A stretch of DNA of 45,777 nt, taken from assembly GCF_029869215.1 (NCBI RefSeq), contig NZ_JARWPM010000413.1, forward strand, positions 1 to 45,777, read 5' to 3'. Source of the stretch: Nocardia carnea (GTDB taxonomy: Bacteria > Actinomycetota > Actinomycetes > Mycobacteriales > Mycobacteriaceae). The notes under the pieces are model-generated. The model searched no databases. It worked only from the letters and a program-made list of their open reading frames with translations, and was not told the DNA's origin. This document shows, one piece after another, positions 30,040 to 38,167 of this stretch (position 1 is its first letter; each line of letters begins with the position of its first letter). Made by a program: the position numbers and the translations under genes.

Positions 30040-30345
30040 ATGAAGCGAGAAGGACCGCGTACGACGACAACCGCCGACGGCAAGAAGACCGCGGTCTGGT
30101 CTCTGACACAAAGACGCCCGTGGATTCGGCGCGTATCACTGCTCGGCGACCCGAGTCCCGCGGTCCAGTGGCCCGACAAGCCGCTGCCACTGGCACAACG
30201 TGGAACGGTCGTATTCGCCGAAGACGCGGCGCCGCTGGATCTCGCCGATGCCCGTGAGGTGTTACCGCAACATCAGGACCTGTGGGATGCGGTGCAACGG
30301 GAGTTCTGGACGGCTCTACTCGACTCGAGTTCCCCCCGGCCGTGA
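30040..30345 (+). CDS. Small hypothetical protein
   Basis: The frame encodes 101 residues: a basic Thr-rich N-terminus, a short middle segment WIRRVSLLGDPSPAVQWPD, and an amphipathic C-terminus VLPQHQDLWDAVQREFWTAL. ATG at 30040 has GGGGAA five bases upstream. I recognise no family. It points away from the DUF397/XRE pair across the hexamer-repeat region. It may be real but could be a chance open frame. Confidence 0.4.
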   Translation: MKREGPRTTTTADGKKTAVWSLTQRRPWIRRVSLLGDPSPAVQWPDKPLPLAQRGTVVFAEDAAPLDLADAREVLPQHQDLWDAVQREFWTALLDSSSPRP

Positions 30346-30512
30346 ACGCGGCCCATACCTCGACGTGCCGATACTGCCGGAGAAGTACGGGGCGGACGGG
30401 GCGAGCGGACCGACCCGCGCACCCGCCTGTCGACGGACAGAGCCGGACCGACGCCCAACTCTGGCTCCCGGTGGAGCCGGAGCACGGCCGACCAGTGCTG
30501 GGAAGAGCACGG

Positions 30513-31376
30513 TCAGCTCACGGCCCACGGGGCACGAAGCAACGCTGCGGCATCCTCGTCGGGAAGTTCGATATCGAACACCTTCGCCAGCGTTTCCGGC
30601 AATTCCGAGAGGTTCAGCTCCCGCGACCGGCTGGAACCGTCGGGGTGTTCTGTGGTGAGGACGCGGCCGTCGAGGATGTGGTGGGCGTCGGGATGGAAAC
30701 GCTGGACGAACGGCCGCCGAGTGAACGGTGACCGCGGTGACGTCGCGACGAAATGGTTGCCGACCTCGTAATCGATCCGGTACTGCGGGGCGAGGGTGAA
30801 GGTGTAGCGGTCGACCCATCCGTCCTTCGCGAACTGGTGCAGCACCCACTGTTCGGTGTCGAGTTCGCCGTATTCGCATTCGAGCCGGAACCGCCACTCA
30901 CCGAGCGTGAACTCCCCGGACGTATCGACGAGCGCATACGGTTCGGCGGGACCCGCCCCGAACCCCACATCGGCCAGCCACGCCCGATCGTCGTCGGTGG
31001 TGGTCACCCGCAGGAGTGCGTGGGTGGCCGGGCGCACTCCGCCCGCTCCCATCGTCACCCGCCCGGCCAGCCCGGTGACTCCGAAGCCCAAACGTTCCAG
31101 CGCCGCCGCGAACACGGTCACGTTCTCGTAGCAGTAACCGCCGCGCCGCTGCCGTAACAGCTTGTCCTGCAAGGTTTCCAGGTCCAGCGGCACCGGACGG
31201 CCGAGTACCGCCTCCAGATTCTCGAACGGGATGGCGGTCGTATGAGCGCCGACCAGCCCGCGCAATGTACCCACTGTCGGCGTCCGCGGCCCGGTATACC
31301 CGATCCGCGTCAGGTACAGGTCCAGGTCCAGCCGCTCGCCGTTCCAGTGATAGGCCTCGTCCACGGGCTTCGGCAT
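30513..31376 (-). CDS. nat: Arylamine N-acetyltransferase
   Basis: NAT transfers acetyl from acetyl-CoA to arylamines and hydrazines, including isoniazid-type compounds, by a cysteine ping-pong mechanism. The 287-residue protein has the catalytic triad: Cys82 in RRGGYCYENV, His119 in PATHALLRV and Asp136 in WLADVGFG. IPFENLEAVLGRP near the N-terminus is also typical. ATG at 31376 has GAGGAG upstream. In M. tuberculosis nat belongs to a sterol-catabolism operon; here it stands alone beside a degraded glutaminase gene. Confidence 0.95.
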   Translation of the reverse strand: MPKPVDEAYHWNGERLDLDLYLTRIGYTGPRTPTVGTLRGLVGAHTTAIPFENLEAVLGRPVPLDLETLQDKLLRQRRGGYCYENVTVFAAALERLGFGVTGLAGRVTMGAGGVRPATHALLRVTTTDDDRAWLADVGFGAGPAEPYALVDTSGEFTLGEWRFRLECEYGELDTEQWVLHQFAKDGWVDRYTFTLAPQYRIDYEVGNHFVATSPRSPFTRRPFVQRFHPDAHHILDGRVLTTEHPDGSSRSRELNLSELPETLAKVFDIELPDEDAAALLRAPWAVS

Positions 31377-31547
31377 CGCACTCCTCGTCTCACCGGGTGT
31401 TACCACGAGCAACCGCTGCGGTCCGGCAAATGTTCCGGTGCCGGGCAGCCGCTCGCACACAGGCCGGCGGTTTCGCGAACCCGGGCAGGTTCCGGCGGTA
31501 CCGGTCTGCCGTTCACCGTGACCGCTGATCCCGAAAGGGTGGATACC

Positions 31548-31690
31548 GTGCATTCACCGATCGCCGACTACCTGCAAGAAGTTCTCGACGATCTCCGCAC
31601 CGACTCCACCGGGGCGGTAGCCGGCTACATTCCCGAACTCGCCGCCGCGGACCCCGAGGTGCTGGGAACGGCCGTGTGCACGGGGGACGA
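31548..31690 (+). pseudogene. Glutaminase N-terminal remnant
   Basis: GTG at 31548 opens a frame reading VHSPIADYLQEVLDDLR and later VAGYIPELAAADPEVLGTAVCT, which matches the N-terminus of serine-dependent glutaminases. After about 45 residues the match stops, and no SxxK catalytic motif follows. The opposing GNAT gene begins its overlap at 31746. The rest of the gene has been deleted or replaced. The 369-bp gap between nat and the GNAT gene holds nothing else I can identify. Confidence 0.6.
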
Positions 31691-31745
31691 GCGCCGGTTC
31701 ATGGCCCGATTGACGGAACCGAAATCGACGGCGATACGCCCCCGC

Positions 31746-32267
31746 TCATCCTTCGGTCCGGCCGCCGGAATCGAGCGATTTGAGGTATGCGCGGTTACCG
31801 GGTTTGTCGCGGTATATGCCGAAACATGCAGTCCGCCGGTAGCCGCTGCACTCGTAGAGAGCGTGGGCGGCGTGCTGTTTACTGCCGGTGTCGAGGATGA
31901 TCGTGTCATAGCCGTCGCCGCGGGCACCGCGTTCCAGCTGGGAAAGCAGCGCTCGGGCGATCCCCTGACGGCGGACGTCGGCTTCGACATACATACGCTT
32001 TATCTCTGCGGTACCACCGCTCTCGTCGTCGTGGTGGCGGCGGTAACCGCCGCATCCCACTGGGATTTCGTCCACGTAGGCAACGAGGAACCGGCCCCGG
32101 TGTTCGGGGGAGAACTCCTCGGGCGACAGCGGCGACTGGTCTGCGCGCCCGTACAGAGCCTCATTGGTGCGGTTCGCGGCCCGGATCATGGCGGTTGCCG
32201 AGGGGGAGTCATACGGCTCGGTGCGCAGCTCTATCACGACCGGCGCCGCGGCCGAACGGTTTTCCAT
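31746..32267 (-). CDS. GNAT-family N-acetyltransferase
   Basis: The 173-residue protein has the GNAT core: RFLVAYVDEIPVGCGGYR (strands 3-4 region), EIKRMYVEADVRRQGIARAL with the acetyl-CoA pyrophosphate loop RRQGIA, ILDTGSKQHAAHALYECSGY and a C-terminal strand. The substrate is unknown. ATG at 32267 lies six bases past a TAATCA box, so it may be leaderless. Its 3' end lies within 60 bp of a glutaminase remnant. Confidence 0.85.
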   Translation of the reverse strand: MENRSAAAPVVIELRTEPYDSPSATAMIRAANRTNEALYGRADQSPLSPEEFSPEHRGRFLVAYVDEIPVGCGGYRRHHDDESGGTAEIKRMYVEADVRRQGIARALLSQLERGARGDGYDTIILDTGSKQHAAHALYECSGYRRTACFGIYRDKPGNRAYLKSLDSGGRTEG

Positions 32268-32473
32268 ACTGACTGATTAGCAGAGCTCGGCCGGTCGTAG
32301 CCTTGCGGGCTTGTCGACAAGCATCCGGACGGCGGCCGCAGCCCGCAGACCCACCATGCCGTGACGGTCGAGTCCGGTGGCGATCTACCGCGACCCCAGC
32401 CTCTCGATCGAACGAGTGAGTTGCCAGGCCGTAGCCGATCCGATCACGGCCCCAGCGGACAGCTGTAGCGCAG

Positions 32474-33334
32474 CTACATATCCAGCCCGAGGTCCAGGAC
32501 GCGGACGGAGTGGGTGAGGGCGCCTACGGCGAGGTAGTCGACGCCGGTGCGGGCGTAGTCGGCGGCCATGTCGAGGGTGAGACCGCCGGAGGATTCCAGT
32601 TTCGTATCGGGGGCGAGGGCGTTGCGGCGCTGGACGGCGGACTGTGTTTGCCAGAGGGGGAAATTGTCGAGGAGGACCAGTTGGACGTTTTCGGCCAGGA
32701 CCTCGTCGAGTTGGTCGAGGGTGTCGACTTCGACCTCGCAGTCGATATCGGGGGCGGCGGCGCGGACGGCGCGCAGGGCATCCACCACCGAACCCGCGGC
32801 GACGACATGGTTGTCCTTGATCAGGGCGGCGTCGCCCAGGCCCATCCGGTGGTTGACGCCGCCGCCGGCGCGGACCGCGTACTTCTGGAGGGCGCGCAGG
32901 CCGGGCAGCGTTTTGCGGCTGTCGCGGATGCGGCAGTTCGTGCCGGCCACGGCGTCGACCCAGGCGGCGGTCGCGGTGGCGATCCCGGAGAGGTGGCAGA
33001 GCAGGTTGAGCATGGTGCGTTCGGCGGTGAGCAGGCCGCGGGTGGGTGCGGCCACTGCGAAAACCGTGTCGCCGGCGGCGATTCGGGTGCCGTCGGCGAC
33101 GCGTTCGGTGAGCTCGTAGTTGCCTGCCCCGATCACCTCGTCCAGGACCAGGAGTCCGATATCGATGCCCGCGACCGTGCCCGGCTGCCGGGCTACGACA
33201 GCGGCCTTCACCGCGGCGTCTTCCGGAACCGTGGCCACGGTGGTGATATCGGGGCCGTACCGGAGGTCCTCGTCGAGTGCGGTGCGGATGAGACCGCGGA
33301 CCGCCTCGGGCTCCAGCCCAGCGTCCAAAGTCAT
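32474..33334 (-). CDS. nadC: Nicotinate-nucleotide pyrophosphorylase (quinolinate PRTase)
   Basis: NadC converts quinolinate and PRPP into nicotinate mononucleotide, the third step of de novo NAD synthesis. The 286-residue protein shows LTAERTMLNLLCHLSGIAT, RDSRKTLPGLRALQKYAV, GGGVNHRMGLGDAALIKDNH, VEVDTLDQL and LESSGGLTL. ATG at 33334 has GAGGAG six bases upstream; a TTG six bases earlier is less likely. It follows nadB after about 106 bp. A small TGTAGC-GCA-GCTACA hairpin covers its stop codon and could help end transcription. In the 206-bp gap beyond it I see no gene. Confidence 0.96.
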   Translation of the reverse strand: MTLDAGLEPEAVRGLIRTALDEDLRYGPDITTVATVPEDAAVKAAVVARQPGTVAGIDIGLLVLDEVIGAGNYELTERVADGTRIAAGDTVFAVAAPTRGLLTAERTMLNLLCHLSGIATATAAWVDAVAGTNCRIRDSRKTLPGLRALQKYAVRAGGGVNHRMGLGDAALIKDNHVVAAGSVVDALRAVRAAAPDIDCEVEVDTLDQLDEVLAENVQLVLLDNFPLWQTQSAVQRRNALAPDTKLESSGGLTLDMAADYARTGVDYLAVGALTHSVRVLDLGLDM

Positions 33335-33440
33335 TGTCAACTCCTCATATCCGATTCTGTGCGGGGCATTCGACCAACAGCCACCCCCACTCGCGTACCG
33401 GCCTGGCCGAGTGCCCCGGTCGACGCTCCGCGAAGCCCGG

Positions 33441-35162
33441 TCACGAGGCCGCCGGCGGTGCGGCGGCGACGGCGCACGGCGCGCCGCTGTCGCCGCCGTT
33501 CCGCGGTTCGCCGGACCGTTCCGCTGCGATCTGCGGGGCGCCGGTGCTGCTCAACCGCACCGCGATGGGTCGCGCCGAGCCCGGCGCCGGGGCCGGGTGG
33601 TCGGCACGGGTGTGGCAGCCGCGGCTCTCGATGCGCGCCGAAGCGGCCAGCAGCAGAGCCCGGGCTGTGACCGTGAGGGCGGCATCTTCGTACTCCGCGA
33701 TCAGCGCCGCCGGCGACTGCGCCCCAGACGAGCCGTTCACCTGCGATGACAGCGTTTCCGGCGGCGACGGCCTGCTGGCGGTGGTCGCCGTACCAAGCAC
33801 GGTGCGCCGCGCGTCGGTGGCGCCGCTGAGAAGGCCACCTGCCTGCGCGAGCCCCCGCCCGTCGCGGACGACGGAGGCATGGTCGGTCATCGTCCGCTGC
33901 AGCAGACTTCGGTGCGCTGCCGGCCGGTGCGCGGCGGGCCGGTCGGGGACCAGCGCCGGTTCGCCCAGCCGTTCCAGCGCGGCCAGACCCGCGCGTTCGC
34001 CCATCACCAAGCCCTCGAGCAGGCTGTTGGAGGCCAACCGGTTCGCACCGTGCAACCCGGTACGGGCGACTTCTCCGGCCGCGTACAGTCCCGGAACCCC
34101 GGTCCGTCCGTGCAGGTCGGTGACCACACCCCCGCATTGATAGTGTGCGGCGGGCGCGACCGGAATCAGATCACGCCGGGGGTCGATCCCCGCGACCCGG
34201 CACGAGGTCGTGATCGTCGGGAATCGATGGACGAAGTCCGGCACACCGCGAGCGTCGAGATAGACGTGGTCCTCACCCCGTTCGCGCAGCCGGGCGGCGA
34301 TGGCCCGGGAGACCACGTCCCGCGGCGCCAGATCACCGCGCGGATGAACTCCGGCGGTCACCGATTCGCCGCGGGAATCGACGAGGACCGCACCTTCGCC
34401 GCGCACCGCCTCGCTGATCAGCGGCTGCCGGCCGAACCCGTCGGGCGAGTACAGGACGGTGGGATGGAATTGCACGAACTCGAGGTCGGCCACCATCGCA
34501 CCCGCCCACAGGGCCAGGGCCACACCGTCGGCTGTCGCCCCCGCGGGGTTCGTGCTGAGGGCGTAGAGCTGGCCGAGGCCGCCGGTGGCCAGCAGGACGG
34601 CCGGCGCGTGGACACGTCCGACACCACGTTCGGAGACGGCGATCACTCCCTGTACGCCGTGCGCGTCCGTGACCACCTCGAGTACCGCGGTTCCGAACAG
34701 CACGGGCAGGCCCGCCGCCGACAGCGCCCGTTGCACTTCCGCGCCGGTCGCGTCACCTCCGGCATGGATGATGCGGCGGGTACTGTGGCCCCCTTCGCGG
34801 GTCCGGGAGATCTGGCCGTCGCGGCCGAGGTCGAATACCGCACCGAGGTCGGTGAGGGCGGCGACCGCATCGGGGCCCGCGGCCACGATGGATCGCACCG
34901 CATCCGGGTTGCACAGCCCGCCGCCCGCCGCGAGCGTATCGGCTACATGGGAATCCACCGAGTCACCCTGCGGGGCGACGACCGCGATACCGCCTTGGGC
35001 GTATTGAGTGGCGGTATCGCTGGGGCCGCCTTTGCTCAGGATCAGTACCCGCAGACCCCGGCGCGAGGCGGCGCGCGCTGCGGTGAGCCCGGCCACGCCG
35101 CCGCCGATCACCACGAGGTCGGCGTGTTCTTCCCAGCCGGGGGCCGGTCGTTCACCAATCAT
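33441..35162 (-). CDS. nadB: L-aspartate oxidase
   Basis: NadB is an FAD enzyme that oxidises aspartate to iminoaspartate, which NadA uses. The 573-residue protein shows the FAD loop VVIGGGVAGLTAA, TQYAQGGIAV, SRTREGGHSTRRIIHAGGD, LATGGLGQLY, EFVQFHPTVLY, HYQCGGVVTD and NRLASNSLLEGLVMG. The C-terminal third has a Ser/Thr/Pro-rich stretch (about 455-480). ATG at 35162 has GGAGG five bases upstream; ATG 35165 and GTG 35174 are alternatives. It lies 243 bp after nadA, a wider gap than I would expect for this operon. Confidence 0.95.
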   Translation of the reverse strand: MIGERPAPGWEEHADLVVIGGGVAGLTAARAASRRGLRVLILSKGGPSDTATQYAQGGIAVVAPQGDSVDSHVADTLAAGGGLCNPDAVRSIVAAGPDAVAALTDLGAVFDLGRDGQISRTREGGHSTRRIIHAGGDATGAEVQRALSAAGLPVLFGTAVLEVVTDAHGVQGVIAVSERGVGRVHAPAVLLATGGLGQLYALSTNPAGATADGVALALWAGAMVADLEFVQFHPTVLYSPDGFGRQPLISEAVRGEGAVLVDSRGESVTAGVHPRGDLAPRDVVSRAIAARLRERGEDHVYLDARGVPDFVHRFPTITTSCRVAGIDPRRDLIPVAPAAHYQCGGVVTDLHGRTGVPGLYAAGEVARTGLHGANRLASNSLLEGLVMGERAGLAALERLGEPALVPDRPAAHRPAAHRSLLQRTMTDHASVVRDGRGLAQAGGLLSGATDARRTVLGTATTASRPSPPETLSSQVNGSSGAQSPAALIAEYEDAALTVTARALLLAASARIESRGCHTRADHPAPAPGSARPIAVRLSSTGAPQIAAERSGEPRNGGDSGAPCAVAAAPPAAS

Positions 35163-35405
35163 CATGTCCTCCACTGCCGGGAGCCGTCACCGGTGGGCCG
35201 GCGGTACGACCGGCCGTCGAGCCGACCGATTCGCCCGGCCACGAGTGCGGCCCGGCCGCACCGGGCCTCGGTGACCGCCGCGCCGAGGCCCCGGCTCATC
35301 CGCCGAATCCACAGCCACCGGCTACCGCCGCCCGACCGGCGCCGCGCGCACATGCACTACGCGCCGGCGGATGTACCGACGCTCGGCGAGCGACCCGAAT
35401 CGGCC

Positions 35406-36461
35406 TCATTCCCCGCCGCCGGGGTTCCCGATCTCGATCATGCGCTGGACCGAATTACGGGCCAGGGCGGCGGTTTCCGGGTCGACGTGGACCTCGTCGC
35501 GGTTCTCCCGCAGGCAGCGCAGCAGCGCGGCGGGGGTGATCATCTTCATGTACTTGCAGGCGGCGCGGTCGTTCACGGCCCGGAAATCGATCCCGGGCGC
35601 GGCCTTGCGCAACTGGTGCAGCATGCCGACCTCGGTGGCGACCAGGACCTGGTTCGATGTCGCGGCGCGGGCGGCGTCGATCATGCCGCCGGTGGACAGG
35701 ATGTGCACCCGGTCGGCCGGAAATTCGCCCTCGCCGGCGAGGTACAGCGCCGAGGTCGCGCAACCGCATTCGGGGTGCACGAAGAGTTCGGCGTCGGGAT
35801 GGGCGCGGGCCTGGTCGTTGAGTTCGTCACCGTTGATCCCGGCATGGACGTGGCATTCGCCCATCCAGATGTGCATGTTCTCGCGACCGGTTTCCCGTTT
35901 GACGTGCGCGCCCAGGAACTGGTCGGGCAGGAAGAGCACCTCGCGACCGGGGTCGATGGAGGCGACCACGTCCACGGCGTTGGACGAGGTGCAGCAGATA
36001 TCGGTCAGCCCTTTCACCGCGGCGGTGGTGTTGACATAGGACACCACCACGGCACCGGGGTGTTCGGCCTTCCAGTCGCGCAACTCCTCGGCGGTGATCG
36101 AATCGGCCAGCGAGCAACCGGCCCGCTCGTCGGGGATGAGCACGGTTTTCTCGGGACTCAGGATCTTGGCGGTTTCGGCCATGAAGTGCACCCCGCAGAA
36201 CACGATCGTGTCCTCGGGTGCCTCGGCGGCGATCCGCGACAGCGCCAGCGAATCGCCGACGTGGTCGGCCACGTCCTGGATCTCCGGCAGCTGGTAGTTG
36301 TGCGCGAGAATGGTCGCATTGCGTTGCCGCGCCAGGCGTTTCACCTCGGCCGCCCATTCCGGCGTCGCCGCCACCCCGGTATAGCCCGTGGGCCCGTCGA
36401 CGATCCGCTCCCGCAGTGCGGTACCCGGCGCCGGGGCCAATTCTGCTCCCATCGTCGCCAT
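35406..36461 (-). CDS. nadA: Quinolinate synthase
   Basis: NadA condenses iminoaspartate with dihydroxyacetone phosphate to quinolinate using an oxygen-sensitive [4Fe-4S] cluster. The 351-residue protein shows [56 protein letters not shown] and [14 protein letters not shown]. Cys89, Cys116, Cys203 and Cys232/234 are among the candidate cluster ligands. ATG at 36461 has AAGGAG six bases upstream. It is divergent from the NrtR-type regulator across 76 bp that contain an 8-7-8 palindrome, so NAD-level repression is likely. Confidence 0.97.
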   Translation of the reverse strand: MATMGAELAPAPGTALRERIVDGPTGYTGVAATPEWAAEVKRLARQRNATILAHNYQLPEIQDVADHVGDSLALSRIAAEAPEDTIVFCGVHFMAETAKILSPEKTVLIPDERAGCSLADSITAEELRDWKAEHPGAVVVSYVNTTAAVKGLTDICCTSSNAVDVVASIDPGREVLFLPDQFLGAHVKRETGRENMHIWMGECHVHAGINGDELNDQARAHPDAELFVHPECGCATSALYLAGEGEFPADRVHILSTGGMIDAARAATSNQVLVATEVGMLHQLRKAAPGIDFRAVNDRAACKYMKMITPAALLRCLRENRDEVHVDPETAALARNSVQRMIEIGNPGGGE

Positions 36462-36514
36462 GGTCGCTCCTTCCTACGCGCGCTCGGCAACTCCGCCGAT
36501 TCGCACTCAACCAG

Positions 36515-36537
36515 GTTTTCGACTTATGATCGAAAAC
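36515..36537. promoter_or_regulatory. NrtR-type operator between nadA and nrtR
   Basis: GTTTTCGA (36515-36522) and TCGAAAAC (36530-36537) form a perfect inverted repeat around seven bases. The spacer and first base of the right arm contain the TATGAT -10 box of the regulator (36525-36530), and the right arm ends next to its GTG. Binding here would block the regulator's own promoter and could also affect nadA. Confidence 0.7.
36525..36530 (+). promoter_or_regulatory. -10 box of the nrtR gene (leaderless)
   Basis: TATGAT, a near-perfect -10 box, ends seven bases before GTG 36538. It contains the ATG at 36526, which therefore cannot be a start codon on this transcript. Confidence 0.6.
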
Positions 36538-37287
36538 GTGGACCAGTTTAGCACCATCCATGAATCGCTCACCGCGGTGTTCCAGGTTCGCCGCTTCCCC
36601 GCCAATATCGCCGCAGGTGAGAGCGGTCGCGACGGGGTGATCGACCGCTGCCCGCCGGGCCAGCGCAGCGAACTCGCGGTACTGCTGTGGCAGCGCGCCC
36701 TCGACCCGCAGCAGGGCACCTGGTCGCTACCGGGCGGGCGATTGCGCAACGACGAGGATCTGGACACCTCGGCCCGCCGCCAGCTCGCCGAGAAGGTCGA
36801 TGTGCGCGAGGTGGACCACCTCGAACAGCTGTCGGTGTTCAGCGCACCGGACCGGGTGCCGGGACCGCGCCGGATCGCCTCGGCCTATCTCGGCCTCGTC
36901 CCGCTCACCGCCGATCCCCGCCTGCCTTCCGATACCCGCTGGCATCCGGTATCGGCTCTGCCCGAGATGTCCTTCGACCACGGCACCGTGGTCGGTCACG
37001 CCCGCGCCCGGCTGGCCGCCAAACTGTCCTACACCAATATTTCGTTCGCCTTGGCCCCGGACCGGTTCACCATGTCGACACTGCGGGAAATCTATTGCGC
37101 GGCATTGGGATACGACGTGGACACCACCAACCTTCAACGGGTGCTCACCCGCCGCAAGGTAATCACCCCGACCGGCGATACCGCCACCCCTGGACGAGCC
37201 GGAGGGCGTCCCGCGTCGGTCTACCGATTCACCGATTCGGGTCTGCGAGTCACCGACGAATTCGCCGCGCTACGCCCCCGTGGGTAG
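36538..37287 (+). CDS. nrtR: Nudix-related transcriptional regulator of NAD synthesis (NrtR type)
   Basis: The 249-residue protein has an N-terminal Nudix-like domain followed by a C-terminal winged helix (FTMSTLREIYCAALGYDVD, then TNLQRVLTRRKVI and GRPASVYRF). The Nudix box is degenerate: GRLRNDEDLDTSARRQLAEKV keeps the first Gly and Glu but has RQLAEK where active enzymes have REUxEE. This fits NrtR, which binds ADP-ribose without hydrolysing it and represses NAD genes. It matches Rv1593c, next to nadABC in M. tuberculosis. GTG at 36538 is chosen because it lies seven bases past the -10 box. Confidence 0.88.
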   Translation: MDQFSTIHESLTAVFQVRRFPANIAAGESGRDGVIDRCPPGQRSELAVLLWQRALDPQQGTWSLPGGRLRNDEDLDTSARRQLAEKVDVREVDHLEQLSVFSAPDRVPGPRRIASAYLGLVPLTADPRLPSDTRWHPVSALPEMSFDHGTVVGHARARLAAKLSYTNISFALAPDRFTMSTLREIYCAALGYDVDTTNLQRVLTRRKVITPTGDTATPGRAGGRPASVYRFTDSGLRVTDEFAALRPRG

Positions 37288-37380
37288 CGTCGAACCCCCG
37301 CGCGCGGAACCGAAAACCGGGTGCGGCCGATAACGCCGCACCGCTACTGTCCCGGGTACGCGCCCGGCAGCAGAGCGCGA

Positions 37381-37451
37381 TCGGGTATGGAGTAACGGCA
37401 GCTCACCGGATTTTGGCTCCGTTGGTCCAGGTTCGAATCCTGGTACCCGAG
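37381..37451 (+). tRNA. tRNA-Gln (anticodon UUG)
   Basis: The acceptor stem TCGGGTA pairs perfectly with TACCCGA (37444-37450), and the discriminator is G. The D arm pairs GAG with CTC. The anticodon loop TTTTGGC gives UUG, reading CAA (and CAG by wobble). The T arm is CCAGG-TTCGAAT-CCTGG. The first anticodon-stem pair (27:43) is a C-U mismatch. CCA is not encoded. TACTGT near 37344 could be its -10 box, and a CGCCGG-TTTCG-CCGGCG hairpin at 37461-37477 could end the transcript. Confidence 0.9.
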
Positions 37452-37460
37452 CGGCATTTC

Positions 37461-37477
37461 CGCCGGTTTCGCCGGCG
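37461..37477 (+). terminator. Hairpin after tRNA-Gln
   Basis: CGCCGG (37461-37466) pairs with CCGGCG (37472-37477) around a TTTCG loop, nine bases past the tRNA. It lies between the tRNA and the convergent DUF1353 gene and could serve both strands. Confidence 0.45.
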
Positions 37478-37482
37478 CGCGC

Positions 37483-38013
37483 TCAGGTTCTCATCTGCGG
37501 CCGGGGCACCGAGGTGCGCCGTTCCGGCGGCGTGCGCCGGTCCACAGCCCAGGCGATCAGCTCGACGAACCAGAACAGCACCAGGAACACCGTCACCACG
37601 ACGGTCGGAACCGCCAGGAACACGATCGAGCCCACCGCGATCACCAGCCACACCGCGAACGCGGCCGGAGTGATCCCCGCCAGCCGGCTCCCCAGCCGCA
37701 CCGCCGCCCACATCATCCAGCGCCGCGGCCGCGACACATCGCATTCGCGCAGTGTGCGCCGGAAGATGCCGTCGGCGTCGGCCGCGCTCACCCGCTCCGT
37801 CCGGCACAGGTAGTCGTGCAGGATCGCCGCCCGCGTATACACCCCGTACCGGGGAATGAGCCAGACCAGCGGCCGCGGCACCGAAGCGAAATCGGTGCGG
37901 AAATCCGCCGGAACCTCGAACTCCTCGTCCGCGCCCTGATATCTCAGCGGCTCCCGGACCTTCCAGAACTTCCCGTCGATCTCCTCGACCACGAGCGCAC
38001 TGGTGAACCCCAC
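37483..38013 (-). CDS. DUF1353 protein with C-terminal membrane segments
   Basis: The 176-residue protein starts with a DUF1353 domain: FEVPADFRTDFASVPRPLVW, LIPRYGVYTRAAILHDYLC and the following ADGIFRRTLRE. This is a small domain, also seen in phage proteins, with a conserved TDxASVP motif and unknown activity. Residues 115-160 form two hydrophobic helices, so this version is membrane-anchored. GTG at 38013 has GGGAGA upstream. It lies past a strong hairpin that separates it from the bioB operon. Confidence 0.8.
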   Translation of the reverse strand: MGFTSALVVEEIDGKFWKVREPLRYQGADEEFEVPADFRTDFASVPRPLVWLIPRYGVYTRAAILHDYLCRTERVSAADADGIFRRTLRECDVSRPRRWMMWAAVRLGSRLAGITPAAFAVWLVIAVGSIVFLAVPTVVVTVFLVLFWFVELIAWAVDRRTPPERRTSVPRPQMRT

Positions 38014-38134
38014 GTCTTCTCCCTGTCGTCTCCCCGAACGCGCTCAGCCTACGGCCGGGGAACACGGTCCGCGCGACGGGCGGGTGCCCGGTCCCGCTGC
38101 GCGAGACGACCACACTGCGGGTGAGACGTATTGC

Positions 38135-38161
38135 CGCTCCCGGTTTTCCGCGCCGGGAGCG
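38135..38161 (-). terminator. Terminator of the bioB-bsaP-DUF2567 operon
   Basis: CGCTCCCGG (38135-38143) and CCGGGAGCG (38153-38161) form a perfect 9-bp stem with a nine-base loop, six bases past the stop of the DUF2567 gene. No U tract follows, as is common in actinobacteria. Confidence 0.65.
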
Positions 38162-38167
38162 CCGAGG

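Noticed and set aside
29668..30111. A His-rich minus-strand protein (MHLHLRMDMQLHVHLCVQ at its end)
   Set aside because: The alternating histidines come from the ATGCAN hexamer array; the rest has no coding bias or family match.
36526..36537. ATG at 36526 as the start of the NrtR-type regulator
   Set aside because: It lies within the TATGAT -10 box and the operator; GTG 36538 has the leaderless spacing seen elsewhere.
33879..36551. An 890-codon open frame on the plus strand
   Set aside because: It runs antisense to nadB and nadA and has no family motifs; long antisense frames are a by-product of high GC at third positions.
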